From the NCBI GenBank assembly GCA_016191995.1, contig JACPVA010000026.1:1-50343 (forward strand): a DNA stretch of 50,343 bases, written 5' to 3'. This document shows, one piece after another, positions 16,292 through 25,121 of this stretch (its first letter is position 1; each line of letters begins with the position of its first letter). The position numbers and the translations under genes were made by a program. The notes under the pieces are model-generated. The model searched no databases, was not told the DNA's origin, and saw only the letters and a program-made list of their open reading frames with translations. Origin of the DNA: Burkholderiales bacterium (GTDB lineage: Bacteria > Pseudomonadota > Gammaproteobacteria > Burkholderiales > Burkholderiaceae_C).

Positions 16292-17388
16292 CGGTGCCTG
16301 CGCGTCTGGTGGTGATGCTTTGTACCGCTGGGCGGGGCGGCATGCGCGCGGTGGTGGAAGGATACCGCAACGACGGCGTTTTCGACCGTCACCAGGTGCG
16401 CTGGCTGGTCACGCATGACGAGGGCGGCATCTTGCGCCGGCTCTTGCTGGCGCTGCTGGCATGGATGGCGCTGCTGGGCTTGCTGCTTCAGCGGCGCGTG
16501 CGCCTGGTGCACAGCCACATGGCCATGCGCGGCAGTTTCTGGCGAAAGTCCCTGTTCAACGCCACGGCGCGGGCCTTTGGCGTGCCGGTGCTGGCGCACC
16601 TGCACGGCTCGGAGTTCCGCCAGTTCCATGCGGCGTTGTCGCCGCGGCTGCAGCAGCGCGTGGCGCGCGAGTTCGAAGCTTGCGCCGAGGTGCTGGTACT
16701 GTCGCCGGAGTGGGCCGATTTCGTCCAGGGCATCGCGCCGCGCGCACGCGTGCGCGTGCTGCCCAACTACGTGTGCATGCCTGCGGTGGTGGCCCGCACG
16801 GCTGCATCCGCCACGGGTGAGGTGGTGGGCCTGTTCCTGGGCGTGGTCGGTCAGCGCAAGGGTGTGTTCGACTTGTTGCCTGCCTTGGCGCAGGCGCTGC
16901 GCCTGGCCCCGGGCCTGCGCCTGCGGATCGGGGGCAATGGCGATGTCGACGCTGCACGTGCGCGGGTCCGCGAACTGGGATTGGACAGCCAGGTGGAGTT
17001 CCTGGGCTGGGTCAGCGGCGACACGAAGGCGCAGGCGCTCGCGGTGGCGCAGTTTTACGTGCTGCCGTCGCACAACGAAGGCCTTCCGATGAGCCTGCTG
17101 GAAGCCATGGCGCATGGCCTGCCGGTGATTTCCACCCGCGTGGGTGGAATTCCTGGCTTGGTGCGCGACGGCACAGATGGCCTGTTGGTGGATGCAGGAG
17201 ACGTGCCGGCGCTCGCGCGCGCGCTGGTGCGCATGGCTACCGATGCGCATTGGCGGGGCTCGGCTGGCCAGGCCGCGCGCTCACGCGTGCAGCAGGGCTT
17301 CAGTGACGAGGTGGTGCTGCCCCTGCTGGATCTCGCGTACGCAGACGCATCCGCGCGCCGCGGGCCAGCGCACACGCCTACGTCCTGA
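16288..17388 (+). CDS. Glycosyltransferase family 4
   Basis: 366 residues from GTG 16288 (GTGA overlap). The N-domain has MLCTAGRGGMRAVVEGYR and VHSHMAMRGSFWRK. The C-domain has LFLGVVGQRKGVFDLLPAL and FYVLPSHNEGLPMSLLEAMAHGLPVIST (EX7E motif), then VGGIPGLVRDGTDGLLVDAGD. A membrane-associated segment (LLLALLAWMALLGLLL) is near residue 55. Last gene of the plus-strand EPS run. Confidence 0.92.
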   Translation: MTVPARLVVMLCTAGRGGMRAVVEGYRNDGVFDRHQVRWLVTHDEGGILRRLLLALLAWMALLGLLLQRRVRLVHSHMAMRGSFWRKSLFNATARAFGVPVLAHLHGSEFRQFHAALSPRLQQRVAREFEACAEVLVLSPEWADFVQGIAPRARVRVLPNYVCMPAVVARTAASATGEVVGLFLGVVGQRKGVFDLLPALAQALRLAPGLRLRIGGNGDVDAARARVRELGLDSQVEFLGWVSGDTKAQALAVAQFYVLPSHNEGLPMSLLEAMAHGLPVISTRVGGIPGLVRDGTDGLLVDAGDVPALARALVRMATDAHWRGSAGQAARSRVQQGFSDEVVLPLLDLAYADASARRGPAHTPTS

Positions 17389-17475
17389 GGGGCGTGATGG
17401 ACTCACCGTGGCGTGTAAGCGCGGCGTTGGCCGTGGCGGTTGCGGACGCGCATGGCGGCGAGGCGCGCCTGCAAA

Positions 17476-20400
17476 TCACTCCAAGCCGAAGCGTCGTGCG
17501 CATGCCGATGTCGATCGGCTGCTCTGCTCTTGGCATATCGTGAATGAGAGATCGTCCCAGGACATGCCAAGCTTGCCGCCTCGCGCGCGCACATGGTCGA
17601 TGACCTCAGCCGACGTGTAGAGCTTGAGTGGGTTCAGATGCGTCAGACCGTCCGGTGAGGGGTCATCAGGATGGTGGGTCCAGTTGTCGACATGGAATAC
17701 CACTTGCCGTGTTCCGCCGTCGGGCGTGAGCGCCATATAAAACTGGCCGGAACCGGCGTTGCCCTCGCGGAAGAAGTATTCCAGCGTGGCCCATCGGCCG
17801 ACCGGTACGGCGACGTCCTCGTTCGTGACGTCCCAGACCACTTGGTTCCAGGCGTCGGTGCCGGCAACCTTGACCGACGCATGCGCCCGAAATCGCAACG
17901 GCGCGGGCGAGGCTGGCGAGGGCTTTACGATACTGACCGTGATCCTGAAAGGGTGGGGGTCGTTGAGCCAGCCGGCGTTGTTCCACCACTCCGAGATGGT
18001 CAGCCAGTTGAACGTCTTGGGGAACTGCCGCAAGAGATCGAAGTCGCTGCCCAAGTACAAGCGCGTCGAGTAGTAGAGCTCGCGCGCGCGGAGTGCCTTG
18101 GTATCGTAGGCGTTCATCTGCACGCGGCCCTTGATCGCAACGCCGGTCTTCGGATCGACGACATTGGGCGCCCGCAACTCGAAACCAAGTACGCGGTTGT
18201 CCGCGCGATCTGGCCCGGCCGACAGTCGCGCAGCGCGCATGGTCGAGTTGCCTCCCTCGTACTGGATCGTCAGGCTGCCCGGGTCGGTGCGATAGTCGCT
18301 GGACGGCGGCGCGGGCGCGCGGATACCGCGCAGCAGCTCCGACTGACCGTCGGAACTGGGCTGCAGAAACTCGGGGCCCTCGAAGTCCGTCAGGACTTGT
18401 CGAAGCGGATCAGGTACGGCAGTGTTGGGCGCACTGACCATACCGGCTCCCGGGTTGGGCTCGGCCCTTTGCACCGCCTGGACCTCGGGCGCCTTCGCGC
18501 CGGTTGAGATCTCGGAGCCGCCGGTCTGAGCTTGGAGGCCGGTCGCCATCGCCAAGGCAACGGCGACCGCTGCCGTCGTGGCGCCCGGGGCACTCGGCCG
18601 CGACGACTTCGGTGTCTGGGCCGCAGCCCCGGTCCCGGCCCACTCTTGCGTCGGCTCTCGCATCCTCGCTTGCCGCCTGTCGAAGCTGATCGCCGGCCCG
18701 CCATCGAGGGCGACGGTTGCTCCGGTCCCGGCGAAGCTTACCTTGAGCGGCACGTCGCGGCAGTCCTCCCGCAGCACGGTGATCGCGACCAACTCGGGCG
18801 AGGCTTTGCCGACGGTGAAGCGTGCGTGGTGCTGGTCCGGTGCACCGTTCTCGGGCGGGATGTCGAAGCCGGTGGACGTCGTGAAGCTGCCCGCGGGGCC
18901 GTGGATGTCGATGCAGGCCGAGGCGCCGTCGTTCGCCACGGTGGCACTGCGGCCGCTGGCGCCGATCGGCGCAGGTGCGGTGAAGTTGAGTTCCCACGCG
19001 TGGGGCGTACTGCCGTCGGCGCTGTCGGCCCAGTCGTAGATCACGGCGACGCCCGCTGCGGCGTTGTAGGTGACCGAGCGCACCGCGTTGCCGAGCAGCG
19101 GGCTCCAGGTCTTGGTCGCAGGGTCGAAGCGCCTGTAGGCCAGCGTCGCGTCGCCCGTCGCCACGGCCCAGTCCGAAGATCGCAAGACTCGCAGCAGCGA
19201 CCCGCGTGCGTCGCGCGAATGCTGCGGCAGCCGGGCTACGGCGTCTTCGGCCTGGCCCGTGCCGCCATCGAAGGTCAGCGCGTTCTTGTACCGCGTCGCG
19301 CGGTTGACGGCGGCATCGTGCGGCGACATGTAGTAGGGGTAGTAGCCGCCGCTGATCAGCAGGTCGCGCCCGCGCGAGACGAAGGTGAACGCGTTCTGGT
19401 CTGCCTGGCTGTGGTTGAAGCTGCCGAACTCGCTCGATCGGAAGTACAGGCTGCTGCGCTCGGGGGAGGAGGTGTCGCTGTGGAAGGCGACGATGCCCGC
19501 ATCGGCGAAGCGCCAGACGCTGCTGTCGGGGGCGCGCGGCGCGGCTTCGCGGATGCCCGCGCCCAGCAGCATCAGGTGCCATGGTTCGACGTACCTGGCG
19601 CCGGTCGCCGCCGGCACCGCGGTCGCATACCAGGCGTGGCGCGGCTTGCCGGTCAGCGCCGCGTACAGGCGGAACTGGTTGCCGGCATACGACCGGTAGT
19701 GCGTCGTCACCTGAGCGCTGTCGCCGAAGGCGGACGAGTGCGCGCCCCCCGGCGCGGTCATTGCGATGAGGAAGTCGCCGAAGTGCTCGACCCAGGGGTC
19801 GCGCGCCAGGTCGACGCCGGTGACGACGCGCACGGCCGCGGCGACACGCGCGACGTCGAGCATCCGGTACCAGCCGTAGGCCACGCCATTGCCGAAGCCG
19901 CCTTCGGCACGGCCCCAGGTTTCGGCCGTGGTCTGGACGACCTCCCACGTGCGGTCGAGCCACGCGCTGGCCTCCGGGAACCCGGGGCTGCCCGTGGCGT
20001 ACATCAGGGTTTCGAGCATCGCCCACGTGTCACCGGTGACATGGGAGTCGTACGGTTTGCGGTCCAGGCCCTCGAATCGGTCCATGGCCTGGGCGACCCT
20101 GGCCTTCAGCGTGCTGGCGATGTGGAGCTTCTGCGCCTCGCTCAGGTCGTGCCAGAACAGCGTCAGGCCCTGGCCGAGGGCCAGGGAGATCACCCGGTTC
20201 GCCTGATCGAACTCGGCCACGCTGGTCGGCCCGGTCGGCGACCACGCCGCGAGCTCGAGAAGCCGCTGCACCCCATGGGCGCGGTAGCGTGCATCGCCGG
20301 TGAACCAAGCGGCCAGGCCGGTAGCCTCGATGTAGTGGCGCTCCGTCTCGACGACCTCGCGCAAGGCGGTCTTGTCGACCTTGTCCTGGTAGCTTTCCGT

Positions 20401-21270
20401 GCTGCCGTCGTAGACGCTCGAGTCCGGGGTGGGAACGGGTGCCGCCAGTGCGGCATCCGCTTCGCGGAGCAGGGCATTCAACGCGCCGGCATGGAACGGC
20501 GATCTTGCTGCCGCGGCGGCGATGGCGGCGAAGCTGCTGCCGCTGGGCAGCAGCCTGGGGTGCGGATGCCCGGCGGCGCGCGCGGCGAAGTCGGCGCCGG
20601 TCGGGAACACGACGTGCGCCGACTCTGCGCTGACACTGAAACGCCGTGGGGAGCTGCTGAGCGGCTTGCCCTGCGTGCTGCTGTACGTGACGACCCAGCT
20701 GTAGTCGCCTTGTGGCAGGGCCTTGTGCAGCGCCAGCCGCGGCACGCCCGTCTCGGCTCGAAGCACGAGCTGGCCGCTGCCGGACTCGCGCAGCTGGAGG
20801 GTCCAGGGGACGCGCTTGTCGCGGTTGGCGGGCTGGGTCCAGCTGAATGCGGGCGCCGTCGTCGGGACGCGCGCGCAGTCGCTGGGTGTCAGCCTGCGGT
20901 TGGTCCACGAGTCGCTATCGATGAAGTCGTCGTACAGGGCTGGTTCGCACGCGGGCGCCACGGCTGCCGCGCCGGTGCCCTGCGCGGCGCTGGTTGGCGG
21001 GGCGGTGCTTGTCAGTGACGAGATGGCCTGCGGGTCCGCAGCACCGGTCGCTGGCGTTGCGATGGCGGCGGCGACGGGCATGCTCGGGTCTGTGGCCGCG
21101 ACGGCGACAGCCGGCCCAGCCGAAGCGGGCGGGCGCACGGCCAGGATGGTTGCCGCAGTCTCGGCCGCGCCGCTGGCGGCCGGCCGCGCGGTCATCGCAC
21201 TGGTCTCGCCACCACCTCCGCCACAGCCTGCTGCGGCCATGCATGCCGCCAGCAACACAATGCGCAACAT
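17476..21270 (-). CDS. Heparinase II/III-like lyase lipoprotein joined to a second secreted domain
   Basis: 1264 residues from ATG 21270 (ATG 21306 possible). A lipoprotein signal, MLRIVLLAACMAAAGCGGGG, is followed by an Ala/Thr-rich linker. An Ig-like/DUF4962-type start (HPHPRLLP near residue 237) and an alpha-helical toroid come next, then a heparinase II/III-like beta domain (FGSFNHSQADQNAFTF near 620). At residue 870 an internal Met begins MREPTQEWAG, with a second signal-peptide-like stretch TTAAVAVALAMATGLQAQTG. A separate concanavalin-like domain follows (FEGPEFLQP near 962). The fused frame is continuous. The second part could be translated alone from 18663. Likely degrades or trims acidic EPS. 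Confidence 0.78.
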   Translation of the reverse strand: MLRIVLLAACMAAAGCGGGGGETSAMTARPAASGAAETAATILAVRPPASAGPAVAVAATDPSMPVAAAIATPATGAADPQAISSLTSTAPPTSAAQGTGAAAVAPACEPALYDDFIDSDSWTNRRLTPSDCARVPTTAPAFSWTQPANRDKRVPWTLQLRESGSGQLVLRAETGVPRLALHKALPQGDYSWVVTYSSTQGKPLSSSPRRFSVSAESAHVVFPTGADFAARAAGHPHPRLLPSGSSFAAIAAAAARSPFHAGALNALLREADAALAAPVPTPDSSVYDGSTESYQDKVDKTALREVVETERHYIEATGLAAWFTGDARYRAHGVQRLLELAAWSPTGPTSVAEFDQANRVISLALGQGLTLFWHDLSEAQKLHIASTLKARVAQAMDRFEGLDRKPYDSHVTGDTWAMLETLMYATGSPGFPEASAWLDRTWEVVQTTAETWGRAEGGFGNGVAYGWYRMLDVARVAAAVRVVTGVDLARDPWVEHFGDFLIAMTAPGGAHSSAFGDSAQVTTHYRSYAGNQFRLYAALTGKPRHAWYATAVPAATGARYVEPWHLMLLGAGIREAAPRAPDSSVWRFADAGIVAFHSDTSSPERSSLYFRSSEFGSFNHSQADQNAFTFVSRGRDLLISGGYYPYYMSPHDAAVNRATRYKNALTFDGGTGQAEDAVARLPQHSRDARGSLLRVLRSSDWAVATGDATLAYRRFDPATKTWSPLLGNAVRSVTYNAAAGVAVIYDWADSADGSTPHAWELNFTAPAPIGASGRSATVANDGASACIDIHGPAGSFTTSTGFDIPPENGAPDQHHARFTVGKASPELVAITVLREDCRDVPLKVSFAGTGATVALDGGPAISFDRRQARMREPTQEWAGTGAAAQTPKSSRPSAPGATTAAVAVALAMATGLQAQTGGSEISTGAKAPEVQAVQRAEPNPGAGMVSAPNTAVPDPLRQVLTDFEGPEFLQPSSDGQSELLRGIRAPAPPSSDYRTDPGSLTIQYEGGNSTMRAARLSAGPDRADNRVLGFELRAPNVVDPKTGVAIKGRVQMNAYDTKALRARELYYSTRLYLGSDFDLLRQFPKTFNWLTISEWWNNAGWLNDPHPFRITVSIVKPSPASPAPLRFRAHASVKVAGTDAWNQVVWDVTNEDVAVPVGRWATLEYFFREGNAGSGQFYMALTPDGGTRQVVFHVDNWTHHPDDPSPDGLTHLNPLKLYTSAEVIDHVRARGGKLGMSWDDLSFTICQEQSSRSTSACARRFGLE

Positions 21271-21564
21271 GTCGGGGCGCGGGAAGGCGTGGTCCGGTGC
21301 GGGCATGGTCGGATGGCGTGCGGCGGTTGGAGCGCCGGCGCGGCGACGTATGCCGACGCGTCGGGGGGCGATATCGGCTTGCGCGCGCTCCCGCGCGGGG
21401 CGTACGAACGGTGGCCTGACGACAAATGTTTCGGCGCGCGCCCGAGCCGCGTGAGGCACGAGCTGTAAGACGCGTGTGCCGCGGGTAACGGCGGGTGACC
21501 CCGCACCGCGCTGTGTCGTCCCGGGTTCCGCGGCGGTAGCGGGTACCTGGCCCTGGGGAACCAG

Positions 21565-21600
21565 AGTCGCAAGTGCTTACGAATCAAGACCTGACCCTCA
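21565..21600. repeat. Hairpin repeat of the GACCTGACCC family, copy 1
   Basis: The right arm reads TTACGAATCAAGACCTGACC. The left arm is reduced to GAGTCGCAAG. It matches the outer sequence of the copies at 24031, 24751 and 26383. Confidence 0.75.
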
Positions 21601-21940
21601 GCGCCCGACGGCTTTGCGCACGCGCTGCGCCCGGCCGTGATGGCCGATGCCGAGCGCTGTGCGGACGGTAGGCCGACGCGGCGCTGCCACACGTGTTCGA
21701 CGCGCTTCGGCAGGGCATCCAGGCGGGCGCTCGCCCGCAAGGGTCCGGCTTGCGCGGTGCCCGGGGCGACCGTCCTGGTCGGATTGGCGGAGGACAGCTT
21801 TACGATGCTGCAAGCCGCGCAGGACATCAGCCGTGGCTGCGACGAGATGCAGTGCCAGCGGCATTGCTTCTCGGCCGCGCGCCGGGGCGGCGCCCCGGTT
21901 CAGCGCGCCGCTCGCATCGTGCAGCGGAGCGCGGTATCGC

Positions 21941-21976
21941 GGGTCTCGAGTCGCGGGTGCCTGCGATTCAAGACCC
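21941..21976. repeat. Hairpin repeat, copy 2
   Basis: GGGTCTCGAGTCGCGGG pairs with CTGCGATTCAAGACCC around a TGC loop, with a few mismatches. It lacks the outermost CTGACC of other copies. Confidence 0.7.
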
Positions 21977-22063
21977 CAGACACGCAAGCCGCGAGCGTCT
22001 CGCTCCCGCGCTTCAGAACCCAGGCCCCGGTGTCTACCGAGGCACCCCGCCGCGCATACAGCT

Positions 22064-22666
22064 TCAGACGCGGCGCCGGAGCGCCGCGGCGACGGCCAGC
22101 AGGCCGAGTGCCAGCATGCCGTAGCTGCCCGGCTCGGGAACCGCCGAGACCTGCAGGCCGATGTCCAGGCTGTCGGATTCGGCCCAGACGCCCCCGGTGA
22201 ATTCGTTCTGGAACCACTCGACCTGGACCGGGTTGGCCGAAGGTGATGGCATGCCGCCGACGAAGCCGGGCTGCGCGACGAAGGCCACCGTCCAGAAGCC
22301 GGCGGTCACGCTCCAGTTCAGCCCGGTGGTGCCTTGCCAGCCGACACCCGGGGTGGTCGCGAACGAGGTGCTGTAGACGGGAGGCACGATGTTGGGGTCG
22401 CCGCCTTCGAACAGCAACAGGTCCACCGATGGACCGGAGACGAAGCTGCTGATCCAGCCGCGGATGAGCTGGATGGTCGTCGCCTCGGTCACCTCGAAGC
22501 TGGCGGCGATATGCTGGAACGACGGGCCCGTCTCGGTCTCGATGTCGAACAGCGACCACTCGGGCCCGCCCCCTGTGCCCGGCCCGGTGTCGACGATGGC
22601 CTGGGCCTGCGTGGCGCAGACGGCGAGCAGCGCAGCGGCTGCGAGGGCGTGATGACGGTGGGTCAC
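22064..22666 (-). CDS. PEP-CTERM sorting domain protein 1
   Basis: 200 residues from GTG 22666, with GGAG about 8 nt upstream. It has a Sec signal peptide (THRHHALAAAALLAVCATQAQA) and a beta-rich secreted body with WSLFDIETETGPSFQHIAASF. The PEP-CTERM is VPEPGSYGMLALGLLAVAAA followed by LRRRV. It would be exported and processed by XrtB. Its 5' two-thirds and 300 bp upstream are duplicated at 24794-25420. Confidence 0.9.
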   Translation of the reverse strand: MTHRHHALAAAALLAVCATQAQAIVDTGPGTGGGPEWSLFDIETETGPSFQHIAASFEVTEATTIQLIRGWISSFVSGPSVDLLLFEGGDPNIVPPVYSTSFATTPGVGWQGTTGLNWSVTAGFWTVAFVAQPGFVGGMPSPSANPVQVEWFQNEFTGGVWAESDSLDIGLQVSAVPEPGSYGMLALGLLAVAAALRRRV

Positions 22667-22990
22667 GAGCTTGCTCCGTAGGGCGCGGGACCGCCCCGCG
22701 TTTGGCGCCGGATCGTCGGTGCCACCACGACGTGCTGTCAAGGCTTGGGCCGGCGTTTCGCACCCCGCGATCGCGGGGGTGGGCGGCGGGCAGAGTTGGC
22801 CCGCAAGGGGGGGTCGGGCCTCGAGGGTCGGAAAAAGATGCAGGGGCTCGGGTGGCGAACGTCCTGGGGGCCTCGAGCCGAAATGCGACAGCCCGGCTGG
22901 TGGTGTTGGTGCCGCCGAGGAAGGCCGGCTCGCCGCAGGCGAGACGGCCAAGGCCATCCTCGATCCGTACCCCACTCCCCAGTCCGGGTG
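22667..22990. other. Upstream region of PEP-CTERM gene 1
   Basis: No gene is seen. It holds the perfect 16-bp palindrome CCCCGCGATCGCGGGG near 22764, which is also kept in the duplicated copy. Possible regulatory site for the PEP-CTERM gene. Confidence 0.5.
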
Positions 22991-23227
22991 CTAGTTGTTC
23001 GCGCTTCCGCCCGGCGCGGATTTCCAGGCCAGGCTCAGCTTCTTCTGCGAGGCCGCACAGTCCTTGAGGTACAGGTTGATCAGGCTCTGGTACGGGATGC
23101 CTGTCTCTTCCGCCATGCCCTTGAAGTAGGCGATCGAGCTTTCGTCGAGGCGGATCGTCACGGGCTTCTTGAGCTGAGCGGCGTACGGGTTCTTCCTGGC
23201 GTTGCTGAAGTCGTAGTGCTTTCGCAT
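22991..23227 (-). CDS. brnA: BrnA-type antitoxin
   Basis: 78 residues. KKPVTIRLDESSIAYFKGMAEETGIPYQSLINLYLKD is the CopG/ribbon-helix-helix DNA-binding region of BrnA (PF14384). AGGGG lies about 6 nt before the ATG. It follows brnT by 8 bp on the minus strand, the normal toxin-first order. It neutralises BrnT and represses the operon. Confidence 0.88.
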   Translation of the reverse strand: MRKHYDFSNARKNPYAAQLKKPVTIRLDESSIAYFKGMAEETGIPYQSLINLYLKDCAASQKKLSLAWKSAPGGSANN

Positions 23228-23235
23228 GAAATCCC

Positions 23236-23517
23236 CTATCGGTAGATGGACCGTTCCCGCGCATCCGCCTTGCGCGCGGAGATGATTCGAATGACCTTGC
23301 CGTCGGACCTGTAGGCATGAACGACGACCAGGATGCGCAGGCTCTGGCTCAGGCCGAGAAGGACAAAGCGATCCTCGTCCTCGGAGTGGTCAGGGTCGTC
23401 GATCAGCAAGGCGCCTTCGTCCGAGAACACGGAGCGGGCGTCGTCGAACGAGACGCCGTGCTTGCGGAGGTTGGCCTGCGCCTTCTCCGGATCCCACTCG
23501 AACCGGATGCCTGACAT
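23236..23517 (-). CDS. brnT: BrnT-type ribonuclease toxin
   Basis: 93 residues from ATG 23517; the frame reaches 23559 but the family starts at MSGIRFEWDPEKAQANLRKHGVSF. ARSVFSDEGALLIDDPDHSEDEDRFVLLG and IRIISARKADARERSIYR complete the BrnT (COG2929) signature, with the Arg/Lys active-site residues of the RelE-like fold. It looks complete, so this is the best-preserved toxin in the left part of the accessory region. Confidence 0.9.
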   Translation of the reverse strand: MSGIRFEWDPEKAQANLRKHGVSFDDARSVFSDEGALLIDDPDHSEDEDRFVLLGLSQSLRILVVVHAYRSDGKVIRIISARKADARERSIYR

Positions 23518-23525
23518 GGGCCGAT

Positions 23526-23546
23526 TGTATGCACCGAGTACATACA
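23526..23546. promoter_or_regulatory. Candidate BrnA operator
   Basis: An inverted repeat TGTATG/CATACA with a 9-bp centre lies immediately upstream of the brnT start. This is the position expected for a ribbon-helix-helix autorepressor site. Confidence 0.5.
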
Positions 23547-23627
23547 GCGACAGCGTCATTGGGGTCGCTCTCGGCTCCCTCGCCTCCCTCGGCTCCCCGC
23601 GGGGGCGGGCGCGTGTAGGCTGCCAAC

Positions 23628-23831
23628 ATGAAGGTCGCCGAGATCCTCCGCCTTCTCCAGCAGGATGGCTGGTTCCTGGTCGCTCAGCGTGGCAGCCACC
23701 GGCAGTTCAAGCACCGCTCGAAGGCCAGCCGGGCGCGTGACGGTTCCTGGCAAGCCGAGCGACGATCTGGCGCCGGCGCGCACAACAGCATCCTTACGCA
23801 AGCCAGACTGAAGTGGCGAGGTGAGAGATGA
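23628..23831 (+). pseudogene. hicA: HicA-type toxin with an out-of-frame middle
   Basis: The 67-codon frame starts with the HicA signature MKVAEILRLLQQDGWFLVAQ then RGSHRQFKH (catalytic His) and ends HNSILTQARLK. In between, the frame reads nonsense (ARDGSWQAERRSGAG). The shifted frame gives RVTVPGKPSDDLAP, which is the canonical HicA segment. Two compensating indels therefore scramble about 15 codons. Activity is doubtful, although the ends and the His are intact. Confidence 0.8.
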
Positions 23832-24070
23832 AGTACGCCGTAGTCATCGAGAAGGCCGAAGGCAACTACTCTGCCTATGTTCCGGGCCTGTCCGGCTGTG
23901 TCGCAACAGGCGCCACGGTCGAAGAAGTCGAGCGCGAAATCCGGGAAACCATCGGTTTCCACATCGAAGGGCTGCGCGAAGACGGACTGGCGGTGCCCGT
24001 ACCGACGAGCCACGTCGTGGGTCCTTGGTGTCAGGTCTCGAGTCGTAAGCCCTTGCGAATCGAGCCCTGA
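23828..24070 (+). CDS. hicB: HicB-type antitoxin with replaced C-terminus
   Basis: 80 residues. MKYAVVIEKAEGNYSAYVPG then LSGCVATGATVEEVEREIRE and IGFHIEGLREDGLAVPVPTS is a HicB partial-RNase-H fold. After about residue 69 the sequence is encoded by a hairpin repeat (24031-24070) and ends in the repeat's TGA. The native end is lost. It overlaps hicA by 4 bp. Confidence 0.82.
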   Translation: MKYAVVIEKAEGNYSAYVPGLSGCVATGATVEEVEREIRETIGFHIEGLREDGLAVPVPTSHVVGPWCQVSSRKPLRIEP

Positions 24071-24077
24071 CCCTCGG
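24031..24077. repeat. Hairpin repeat, copy 3 (inside the hicB end)
   Basis: The left arm TCAGGTCTCGAGTCGTAAG pairs with CTTGCGAATCGAGCCCTGA, with a CC spacer. It supplies the last codons and stop of hicB. Confidence 0.88.
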
Positions 24078-24254
24078 CTTCGTCCCGGCCCCTCTCCCTC
24101 CCCGCGGCCCCTCCCTGGGATCCTCGGCCCCGCGGACCTGGCCCGGGTGCGCATCGCCCTCGGCTCCGCCAAGTCGTCCGCGCAGGCGAGCGGTTGCTGC
24201 GGGAAGGACTCGCGCGAAGCGCGCGACCTCGAGAGGATTCCGGTCCCTGGGAAT

Positions 24255-24576
24255 TCAGGCCAGCTCCACCTCGAGCCGCACGTCCCGGAACGGCACCTCT
24301 GGCCGCACCATGCCGCGGGGGCCGCGGTGCAGGCGCACCAAGCCGTAGCGCTCCATGGTGCGCAGGGTGCGCGAGAGGTTGCCGGTGGTGCGGCCGGTGG
24401 CCGTCGCGAGCGCCAGGATGGACTCGGGGCGCTGCTGGTGGGATCACCTGCAGGAGGGCGCGGTTCTTGTTCGAGAGCACCTTGGCGAAGCTCTCGGGCG
24501 AGGGAAACCAGACCTGGGGGTCGTCGGGCTTGGGCCTGAGCTCGCCCTTGGCGATCGCCAGGGTGCGCGCCTTCAT
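24255..24576 (-). pseudogene. TumA-type (HVO_A0114 family) winged-helix antitoxin, frameshifted
   Basis: It starts MKARTLAIAKGELRPKPDDP, then QVWFPSPESFAKVLSNKNRALLQVI in frame. One extra base near 24438 shifts the winged-helix region (compare the intact frame in the fragment at 26521-26743). The correct frame resumes to MVRPEVPFRDVRLEVELA-stop. No TumE toxin is adjacent. The 210 bp upstream (24577-24786) hold no recognised gene. Confidence 0.8.
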
Positions 24577-24750
24577 CTCTTCGTATGAGTATCAGGCCGG
24601 ATGTAAAGGCTGAGCTCGCATCCAACGTCAGCGCACACGGTCGCCGTTTGCTCGCCCCAAAACCGGGTGGTCGGGAACACCCCCTCCTGGCCGTGGTTGA
24701 ACGGCGGCCGGGTGCCGACCCGCGTCAGCGATGTGATCCGTCGATGCTCT

Positions 24751-24786
24751 GAAATCGTAGGGCCTTACGAATTGAGACCTGACCCC
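24751..24786. repeat. Hairpin repeat, copy 4
   Basis: The right arm CTTACGAATTGAGACCTGAC is intact; the left arm is shortened (AATCGTAGGG). It lies directly beside the truncation point of the PEP-CTERM pseudogene at 24792. Confidence 0.82.
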
Positions 24787-24791
24787 GGCAA

Positions 24792-25121
24792 CTAGCCGAC
24801 ACCCGGGGTGGTCGCGAACGAGGTGGTGTAGGCAGGGGGCGCGGTGTCGGGGTCGCCGCCTTCGAACAGCAGCAGGTCCACCGATGGACCGGAGACGAAG
24901 CTGCTAATCCAGCCGCGGATGAGCTGGATGCTCGTCGCCTCGGTCACCTCGAAGCCGGCGGCGATATGCTGGAACGACGGGCCGGTCTCGGTCGCGATGT
25001 CGGACAGCGACCATTCGGACCCGCCGCCGGTGCCCGGCCCGGTGCCGACGATGGCCTGGGCCTGCGTGGCGCAGACGGCGAGCAGCGCGGCGGCTGCGAG
25101 GGCGTGATGACGGTGGGTCAA
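24792..25121 (-). pseudogene. Truncated copy of PEP-CTERM protein 1
   Basis: From TTG 25121 the frame matches the first ~108 residues of PEP-CTERM protein 1 (THRHHALAAAALLAVCATQAQA, GPSFQHIAAGFEVTEATS). It stops at TTPGVG-TAG, losing the C-terminal half and the sorting signal. The break coincides with the hairpin repeat. Confidence 0.88.

Larger units (their letters stand above)
21271..22063. other. Long intergenic stretch with two hairpin-repeat copies
   Basis: No gene could be recognised on either strand. The frames present have no family signature. It contains the hairpin-family copies at 21565-21600 and 21941-21976 and separates the lyase gene from the first PEP-CTERM gene. Confidence 0.6.

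Noticed and set aside
22764-22779. CCCCGCGATCGCGGGG as a regulator site
   Set aside because: Only seen in the two duplicated copies, so conservation is explained by the duplication itself.
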